The notes beneath the pieces are model-generated. The model did no database searches, was not told where the DNA came from, and saw nothing but the letters and a program-made list of their open reading frames with translations. A DNA stretch of 64,000 nucleotides from Treponema ruminis. GTDB lineage: Bacteria > Spirochaetota > Spirochaetia > Treponematales > Treponemataceae. Position numbers and translations under genes: made by a program. Shown here one piece after another: positions 58,780 to 64,000 of the stretch; position 1 is the stretch's first letter; each line of letters begins with the position of its first letter. The stretch lies in the NCBI GenBank assembly GCA_017161305.1, contig CP031518.1, positions 1,302,001 through 1,366,000 on the forward strand, read 5' to 3'.

Positions 58780-60698
58780 GAGAACTTTTCAATGCCTTGT
58801 GAAATCTGCTGCAGGGTGTTGAAAATTTTTCCGCCGGAAGAAGCCACCTGCCCTACTTTATCCTTGATTTCTTGCGAAGCGCTGTTGTCACCTGATGAAG
58901 CCATGATGTTTCCGAAGCCCTTTTCAAGCGACTTGGCGTTCTCCCAGCTGGAGTTTATCTGCTTTGTTCCGTTCTCGCTGGCTGAAATGAGTTTTTCTGA
59001 TGCCCGCTGTATATCCCCGATAATAGTCTTGATTTCCTTGATGCTGTCAAGGATTGTATCGGAAAGGCGGCGGATTTCAGTTGCAACTATATGGAAGTTT
59101 TTGCCTGCCTCGCCGGAACTTGCAGCTTCAAGCTCAGCGTTAAAGGCAATGATTTTAGTCTGGTCTGCAACATTATTGATGATGCCCACGATGTCCCAAA
59201 TGCCGTTCATTTTTGTGTTCAGCTCTTTGATTCCATCGGTTGTGAGCATGTTCATACTCTTGATTTCCTGCAAATCCCGAACATTGCTTTGAAGTGCCTC
59301 AGTGCCGGAACTTACGGCTTCCGTAATTCTGTTTAAAGCCTCACGAATTTCCTTTTCATGATCTTGATTTGCAAGCTTCATGACGTAGTGATGGCAGTTT
59401 TCCCTGCGGTTGAGTCCGTTGAAAATCGCAACGGCCATCTGTTCACAGCTGTTATAGCCGCAGGCCCCGCAGTTGTAGATGTCGGATTTGCTGTGCTTGC
59501 CCATACTGATGTAAATTTCTTCCAATTCTTCAGGTGAAGGAACTCTGATGAACTTTCTCATAGCCGCACTTCTATCCTGATAGTGACGGTCATAAATGCC
59601 GGGCTTCCAGTATGCATTTACCGTTCTTTCAAGTTTTTTAAGGGCGAATTTGCTTGGTTTACGTCCATTTGTCTTCCATTTTTCCTGTCTTGCCAAGGCC
59701 CTGCTTTCAACCAGATTTTCCAATTCATCAAGAGGCAGTTTGCTGCTTATAGTTCCGCCTCCCCTATTGCAGCCCTTTTCGCAGTTCAAACAGTCAACCA
59801 GCTGATAAAAAGGTTTTTTGCCGGATTCAAGACTGTGGTCCAAACCTGAAAGATATTCAAATACCATCGGCTGACCTTCAATCTTTCTTGTCTTTGAGGA
59901 AATGCCTGGAACAAAACGCTCGGCCGTACGCATAAGTCCGCCCGGTGTCGAATACAATACGGCGCGTTCTGCAAGAGGATTGTCGTAATCGGTCTTCGGG
60001 AAATTTGTCAGATCCACACCATGATTTTTGAACCAGATGTCAAGATTCTTCATCGTGACGTTGTAATCACCCCGTCCGTTTTCATCGAATTCCCTTCGTT
60101 TTGCAAAGCACGGAGAAATTACGGCAATCTTGCAGTCCCGGTAGGCAGGATAGAAATTGCGGATGCATTCAACGGTGTGAGCCATGGGACTGTCAGGTTT
60201 TGCAAGATAGGGAATCAGGTTCGGCTTGTAGACTTCGATATAACTTACCAGCGCAGGACAAGGTTGTGAAATTACAATATCCGGCTTTTCGTTTTTTATC
60301 TGCTCGACGTAACTTTTTGTCGTCAATTCTGCACCAAAAGCAACATCAAAGACAGCCTTAACTCCGATCGATTTAAGCCAGCCGTTCAGATGCAGGTCTT
60401 TGTCCACGAAATTTACGGCAACAGCAGGAGCAACGATGGCAACAATAGAAACTCCATTCTTGAGGTCGCTGAAAAATTCTTCTGTATCGTCTATGCCGGT
60501 CCTTGCTCCGTGTACGCAGGCTTCAATGCAGGTACCGCAGCCAATACAAAGATCGTGATTAATAGACACGTGGTCACCTGAACCGTTGTTGCACATCTTA
60601 ACAGGGCAAACGCTTATGCAACGGTGGCAGTTACAGCATTTTTCTGGATCCACTTTTATCACGGGGCGAAGATGCTCCGAACTTAAAAATTCATTCAT
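58731..60698 (-). CDS. H-cluster (FeFe-hydrogenase-like) soluble chemoreceptor
   Basis: 655 residues, no membrane segment. Two [4Fe-4S] ferredoxin motifs (C-x-x-C-x-x-C-x-x-x-C-P near 22-35, C-I-G-C-G-T-C near 51-57) lead into an [FeFe]-hydrogenase domain with all three H-cluster motifs: Q-P-C-P-A, S-P-C-F-A-K-R-R-E and C-L-N-C-E-K-G-C-N-R-G-G-G. A further Cys cluster (Y-N-C-G-A-C-G-Y-N-S-C) near 435 precedes an MCP signalling domain (A-D-Q-T-K-I-I-A-F-N-A-E-L-E-A-A). It probably senses H2 or redox state and signals to CheA. The C-terminus may be altered by the adjacent recombination. Confidence 0.85.
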   Translation of the reverse strand: MNEFLSSEHLRPVIKVDPEKCCNCHRCISVCPVKMCNNGSGDHVSINHDLCIGCGTCIEACVHGARTGIDDTEEFFSDLKNGVSIVAIVAPAVAVNFVDKDLHLNGWLKSIGVKAVFDVAFGAELTTKSYVEQIKNEKPDIVISQPCPALVSYIEVYKPNLIPYLAKPDSPMAHTVECIRNFYPAYRDCKIAVISPCFAKRREFDENGRGDYNVTMKNLDIWFKNHGVDLTNFPKTDYDNPLAERAVLYSTPGGLMRTAERFVPGISSKTRKIEGQPMVFEYLSGLDHSLESGKKPFYQLVDCLNCEKGCNRGGGTISSKLPLDELENLVESRALARQEKWKTNGRKPSKFALKKLERTVNAYWKPGIYDRHYQDRSAAMRKFIRVPSPEELEEIYISMGKHSKSDIYNCGACGYNSCEQMAVAIFNGLNRRENCHHYVMKLANQDHEKEIREALNRITEAVSSGTEALQSNVRDLQEIKSMNMLTTDGIKELNTKMNGIWDIVGIINNVADQTKIIAFNAELEAASSGEAGKNFHIVATEIRRLSDTILDSIKEIKTIIGDIQRASEKLISASENGTKQINSSWENAKSLEKGFGNIMASSGDNSASQEIKDKVGQVASSGGKIFNTLQQISQGIEKFSQNDTADSNESSEEWQ

Positions 60699-60758
60699 AA
60701 GCTAACCTGAAACAAAAAAATTGAAGGGAAAACTTAAAAAAACGAAAACCCTTATTAC

Positions 60759-60773
60759 AACTATAGCATAGTT
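60759..60773 (-). promoter_or_regulatory. Palindromic promoter region of the H-cluster receptor
   Basis: AACTAT-AGC-ATAGTT is a perfect dyad overlapping a minus-strand TATAGT with TTGCTT 16 bp upstream. A dyad on the -10 would suit repression. The rest of 60699-60827 is A/T-rich and empty. Confidence 0.4.
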
Positions 60774-60827
60774 TTACAAAAAAGCAAAAAATATTAAAAA
60801 AAACTTAAAATTTAATACATCAATTTT

Positions 60828-60896
60828 TGCATTTCATCGGCAAAAACATGCATCTTGTCTGAAAAAGATTGTTTATTCCCTATCTTCATGTATCAT
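60828..60896 (+). promoter_or_regulatory. Direct-repeat promoter module, copy 14
   Basis: Half-sites start 21 bp apart. TTGTCT, 30 bp, TATCAT; the spacing is one base shorter than in the other copies. The downstream 40 bp resemble copy 3. Confidence 0.8.
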
Positions 60897-60955
60897 GAAA
60901 AATATGGAAAACATTATTTTTAGTGCAATGAGGTCATTCGTAAAAGGAGAAAAAT

Positions 60956-61567
60956 ATGAATCAGAAAGAAAGAATGTTAGCAAACCTTCCCTACCGCTCA
61001 TGGCTGGACGGTCTTGAAGAAGAACGTTTTGAAAACAAAAAGAAGATTTTCAAATACAACAACCTTCCGCCTGAGGCAAAGGAAGAAAAAGACCGCCTCA
61101 TCAGGGAAATCCTGGGAAAAACAGGCGACTGGATTAACATTGAGGCTCCCTTCCACTGCGATTACGGCTACAACATTGAAGTCGGACAGTGGTTCTTTGC
61201 AAATTACAACTTCATTGTTCTGGACGTAGGCAAAGTTAAAATCGGCGACCGCGTTCAGATTGCACCGAACGTTGCCATTTACACAGCCGGTCACCCGGTT
61301 CACCCGGATTCTCGCAACTCTGGCTATGAATATGGAATTGACGTCACAATCGGAAACAACGTCTGGATTGGCGGAAGCTCATGCATCATGCCGGGCGTTA
61401 CAATCGGCGACAATGTAGTAATCGGAGCTGGCAGCGTAGTCACAAAGGACATTCCTGCAAACGTGATTGCCGTTGGAAATCCATGCCGGGTTCTCCGCGA
61501 AATCACCGAAGCCGACCGAGACTATTATTTCCGCGACAGGAAATTCGACGTTGATGATTACAAATAA
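60956..61567 (+). CDS. Maltose/galactoside O-acetyltransferase-like hexapeptide protein
   Basis: 203 residues. An N-terminal Maa-type segment (R-M-L-A-N-L-P-Y) is followed by left-handed beta-helix repeats, with the catalytic His in Y-T-A-G-H-P-V-H-P and V-I-G-A-G-S-V-V-T-K-D-I-P-A near the end. It would O-acetylate a sugar with acetyl-CoA. AAAGGAG precedes the ATG. First gene behind module copy 14. Confidence 0.9.
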   Translation: MNQKERMLANLPYRSWLDGLEEERFENKKKIFKYNNLPPEAKEEKDRLIREILGKTGDWINIEAPFHCDYGYNIEVGQWFFANYNFIVLDVGKVKIGDRVQIAPNVAIYTAGHPVHPDSRNSGYEYGIDVTIGNNVWIGGSSCIMPGVTIGDNVVIGAGSVVTKDIPANVIAVGNPCRVLREITEADRDYYFRDRKFDVDDYK

Positions 61568-61584
61568 TTGAGGAATTTGCGGAA

Positions 61585-62181
61585 ATGAATATTTACGTTG
61601 ATTATGATGACTGTCTTTGCGAGACCGCACGTTATTTTTCTGAGCTTATAAAGGAACTTTTCAGTCTGGATATTCCCTACGAGAAAATAAGATATTTCAA
61701 CCTTCAGAAATCTTTCTCACTTTCCGACGAAGACTACGAAAAAATGATGATTCAGGCTCACAAAGCAGAATCCCTTCTGTCCTACAAGGAAACGCCGGGC
61801 GCAGTCCAGACAATCAACGGCTGGATTGACAAAGGCCACGACGTAAAAATAATCACAGGCCGCCCATTCAGTGCATACGAGGCTTCCCGGGAATGGCTCA
61901 ACCAGCACGGACTTGAGCGCGTCGAGATGTTCTGCCTCAACAAATACGGCCGAGACAACTTCATAAAGGGCAGCACCTTCAGCCTTGAGCTTGAAGACTA
62001 TTACAAAATGCACTTTGACTACGCCGTAGAAGATTCACCCCACGCCTTCAAATTTTTTGAGCATCTCCCGGATTTAAAGGTTCTTGTCTTTGACCGCCCC
62101 TGGAATCAGGAATGCAACTTCCCGACCCAGAATTATAAACGCTGCGCAGGGTGGGAAGCAATCAGCTCTCTTGTAAAGTAA
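61585..62181 (+). CDS. 5'-nucleotidase (NT5C-like) HAD protein
   Basis: 198 residues of the HAD fold: motif I V-D-Y-D-D-C-L, then K-I-I-T-G-R-P (motif II) and A-V-E-D-S-P (motif IV). The layout resembles 5'(3')-deoxyribonucleotidase-like HAD proteins. It lies 18 bases after the hexapeptide transferase in the same unit. The substrate is unproven. Confidence 0.8.
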   Translation: MNIYVDYDDCLCETARYFSELIKELFSLDIPYEKIRYFNLQKSFSLSDEDYEKMMIQAHKAESLLSYKETPGAVQTINGWIDKGHDVKIITGRPFSAYEASREWLNQHGLERVEMFCLNKYGRDNFIKGSTFSLELEDYYKMHFDYAVEDSPHAFKFFEHLPDLKVLVFDRPWNQECNFPTQNYKRCAGWEAISSLVK

Positions 62182-62218
62182 ATTCAAAAGGGGGAGCCCC
62201 TCCTCCACTCCCCCACCC

Positions 62219-62288
62219 TGCATTTCATCGACTAAAGACTGCATCTCATCTAAAAAATCTTCTCTCTTGCTTCAACATGCCTTATAAT
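62219..62288 (+). promoter_or_regulatory. Direct-repeat promoter module, copy 15
   Basis: Half-sites TGCATTTCATC and TGCATCTCATC start 21 bp apart, so the second half-site resembles the first. Then 31 bp and a perfect TATAAT. Confidence 0.82.
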
Positions 62289-62295
62289 TTAATCC

Positions 62296-62376
62296 ATGAC
62301 ACAAAGGAAAAAGCATGTACTGTATCTGATATATTCTCTTTCAATTTATTTGACACTTTCTAGAGGTAAAAAATGA
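62296..62376 (+). CDS. Possible 26-residue leader ORF
   Basis: The ATG is eight bases after the -10, where transcription should begin. The frame (M-T-Q-R-K-K-H-V-L-Y-L-I-Y-S-L-S) ends in a TGA that overlaps the GNAT ATG. It may couple translation or be the scrap of a membrane protein gene. Confidence 0.35.
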   Translation: MTQRKKHVLYLIYSLSIYLTLSRGKK

Positions 62377-62897
62377 CTATTGAGACAGAACGTTTGATTT
62401 TACGAAATTACACTATGGATGATTTTGATGCATTGTTTGAAATCATGTCGGATGCAGAAACCATGAAGCATTATCCGGCTCCATTTGACGAGGAACGTAC
62501 CCGGGGCTGGATTCAGTGGAATCTGGAAAACTACGAAAAATACGGCTGGGGACTCTGGGCTGTCGTGCTCAAGGAAACAGGCGAGTTCATCGGTGACTGC
62601 GGAATCACCTTGCAGAACATCGACGGAGAGCAGCTTCCGGAAATCGGCTATCACATCCACAAAAAATACTGGAGGCGGGGTTTTGCAAAAGAAGCTGCCC
62701 GAGCCGTCCGGGACTGGGTTTTCCAGAACACAAAATACGACGCGATTTACTCCTACATGAAATACACAAACGTCGCTTCATATTCAACGGCCCTTGCAAA
62801 CGGCATGAAGAAGGTCAAGGAATATCCAGATCCGAAAAACGAAGTCTCCTACGCCTACGCAATCACGCGAAAGGAATGGGAAGAGCTTAAAAAATAA
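62373..62897 (+). CDS. GNAT acetyltransferase, RimJ/RimL-like
   Basis: 174 residues starting T-E-R-L-I-L-R-N-Y, with the CoA loop W-R-R-G-F-A-K-E-A after I-G-Y-H-I-H-K-K-Y, as in ribosomal-protein and small-molecule RimL-like enzymes. AGAGGT lies before the ATG, inside the leader frame. It heads an operon with the AAC(3)-like and flavodoxin genes. Confidence 0.87.
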   Translation: MTIETERLILRNYTMDDFDALFEIMSDAETMKHYPAPFDEERTRGWIQWNLENYEKYGWGLWAVVLKETGEFIGDCGITLQNIDGEQLPEIGYHIHKKYWRRGFAKEAARAVRDWVFQNTKYDAIYSYMKYTNVASYSTALANGMKKVKEYPDPKNEVSYAYAITRKEWEELKK

Positions 62898-62936
62898 TTT
62901 TGCAAAAATCGACAAACTATAGGAAAATAAAAAAAA

Positions 62937-63674
62937 ATGATAACAAAAGAAGAATTAAAAAAATCACTTACTGACCTTGGAATCACAAAAGGAATGACTC
63001 TTGAAGTTCACAGCTCGCTTTCATCATTCGGAGAACTTGAGGGCGGCGCAATGACTGTCATCGATACACTGAAGGAACTTGTTACTGAAGAAGGAAGCAT
63101 CTTCATGCCAGCCCTTCGCCTGAGCAAGGAACTTCCGCTTACAGACGAAGACAAAAAGATGGGAATTACGGTCAAAATCAAAGTCCTTCCGCGAGATGAA
63201 GAGCGAACCGCAATGGGACTTGTTGCCGACACATTCCGAAAACTGCCTGACACCTACACGGGAACTGACGTCATAAGCACATCGGGCTGGGGGAAGCACG
63301 GAAAGGAAGCTTTGACAGGCGGTCTTGATTACGCGATTCACAACGGCGGAAAGGCGTTGCTACTTGGAGTTGATATTTACAAACTGACTGCCATGCACTA
63401 TATGGAAGGCGCCACTCCCAAAGACATAAACGACCGCTTTGCTCCAACCGAAGAAATCAACAAACTTTATCCGCCTGACCAGTGGTTCATGGAAGCCGGA
63501 CATCCGCCTGTAAAGGCATGGTACACAATCCAGAAAATGGCTTACGAAAGGGGTCTCATCAAGGAAGTCCAGATCGGCAGCTGCAAGGCGATGTTCCTCG
63601 ATATCTGGAGCGTAGTTTCAATCTATGAAAACGAATTAAAAACAAATCCTTATAAATTGTGGGGATTAGAATAA
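62937..63674 (+). CDS. Aminoglycoside 3-N-acetyltransferase-family protein
   Basis: 245 residues of the AAC(3) (Antibiotic_NAT) family: L-E-V-H-S-S-L-S-S-F-G near the start, then H-Y-M-E-G-A and A-W-Y-T in the C-terminal half. The family includes aminoglycoside resistance enzymes and YokD-like proteins without proven drug activity. It is 39 bases after the GNAT in the module copy 15 operon. Confidence 0.83.
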   Translation: MITKEELKKSLTDLGITKGMTLEVHSSLSSFGELEGGAMTVIDTLKELVTEEGSIFMPALRLSKELPLTDEDKKMGITVKIKVLPRDEERTAMGLVADTFRKLPDTYTGTDVISTSGWGKHGKEALTGGLDYAIHNGGKALLLGVDIYKLTAMHYMEGATPKDINDRFAPTEEINKLYPPDQWFMEAGHPPVKAWYTIQKMAYERGLIKEVQIGSCKAMFLDIWSVVSIYENELKTNPYKLWGLE

Positions 63675-63684
63675 TAGGGGTCTT

Positions 63685-64000
63685 ATGAAAACAATCATCG
63701 TTTATTATTCACTCGAAGGAAACACTGATTTCGTGGCTCAGAAAATTGCTTCAGAGCTGAACGCTGACATTCTGCGCCTTTCTCCAAAAAAACTTTATCC
63801 GAGCAAGGGATTTTCAAAATTCTTCTGGGGCGGAAAGAGTGCCGTCATGGGCGAGGCTCCTGAACTTGAGCCGTATTCTTTCAGCGCCCGGGACTACGAC
63901 CTGATAATTTTCGGAACTCCTGTCTGGGCAGGAACTTTTGCCCCGCCGCTCCGAACATTTATCAATGAAAATGATATGACCGGCAAAAAATTTGCAGCCT
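63685..64000 (+). CDS. Flavodoxin-family protein (partial)
   Basis: It starts M-K-T-I-I-V-Y-Y-S-L-E-G-N-T, with an intact strand 1 and FMN phosphate loop, followed by G-T-P-V-W-A-G-T-F-A-P-P. It runs off the right edge after 105 residues. It shows what the flavodoxin at the left edge has lost. Last visible gene of the module copy 15 operon. Confidence 0.85.
   Translation, partial: MKTIIVYYSLEGNTDFVAQKIASELNADILRLSPKKLYPSKGFSKFFWGGKSAVMGEAPELEPYSFSARDYDLIIFGTPVWAGTFAPPLRTFINENDMTGKKFAA

Noticed and set aside
3608..62288. Promoter modules as integron attC sites
   Set aside because: The halves are direct, not inverted, repeats. They sit at a fixed distance from -10 boxes at operon starts, genes lie in both orientations, and no integrase gene is present.
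1..64000. tRNA, rRNA or riboswitch genes
   Set aside because: No cloverleaf, rRNA segment or known riboswitch core was recognised by eye; a covariance-model search would be needed to exclude small RNAs.

Overview
The window looks like an accessory island of a host-associated spirochaete, most likely Treponema. This is inferred from moderate GC, a chemoreceptor with Cache and HAMP domains, a soluble receptor that fuses an [FeFe]-hydrogenase-like H-cluster domain to a chemotaxis signalling domain, a lipoprotein with a relaxed lipobox, an outer-membrane-type protein ending in Phe, and a D-lactate dehydrogenase. No rRNA, tRNA or CRISPR array was seen, and nothing in the window proves the genus.

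Layout. 1-3600: a flavodoxin with a damaged start, a chemoreceptor and an MBL-fold hydrolase. 3600-15500: mostly plus-strand accessory operons (DUF3795, GNATs, hydrolase, MFS pump, transglutaminase-like protein, sugar kinase, phosphoesterase, DJ-1, serine hydrolase, outer-membrane protein). 15600-24000: one long minus-strand operon from proC down through GNATs, HAD, MBL, quinone reductase, Nudix and isochorismatase proteins. 24000-33100: AraC, WYL, RidA, DJ-1, VOC, GNATs and a half-size UvrA-like ATPase. 33200-41700: a second long minus-strand operon with ten GNATs, a chloramphenicol acetyltransferase-like enzyme, a cation efflux protein, a tautomerase, a transglutaminase-like protein, a DinB-DUF3795 fusion and an MBL protein. 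41700-48700: pseudogenes, a MerR regulator, an IS110 remnant, ldhA and a patch of tiny genes bounded by hairpin repeats. 48800-64000: MATE pump, GNATs, S66 peptidase, methyltransferase, APH-like kinase, Nudix, PhzF, the H-cluster receptor, hexapeptide acetyltransferase, AAC(3)-like enzyme and a flavodoxin that runs off the end.

The main discovery is a shared promoter module. Fifteen copies of a direct repeat (TGCATTTCATC, then TGCATCTTGTC 20-21 bp further on) occur on both strands. In thirteen copies a -10-like hexamer follows the second repeat at 30-31 bp, nearly always exactly 31. They head the accessory operons but not the receptors or ldhA. The two-turn direct-repeat geometry resembles LytTR-type response-regulator sites (ComE/AgrA class), so I infer one activator controls a dispersed regulon of small-molecule modifying and exporting enzymes: 26 intact GNATs plus CAT-, AAC(3)-, APH-, MFS-, MATE- and MccF-like proteins.

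The island is also a graveyard. Many genes survive only as remnants that keep the start, or both ends, with the middle deleted (LysE, MATE, GNATs, methyltransferase), and pieces of one gene recur inside others. This points to rapid turnover by recombination between short repeats. Only one transposase remnant and no integrase was seen.
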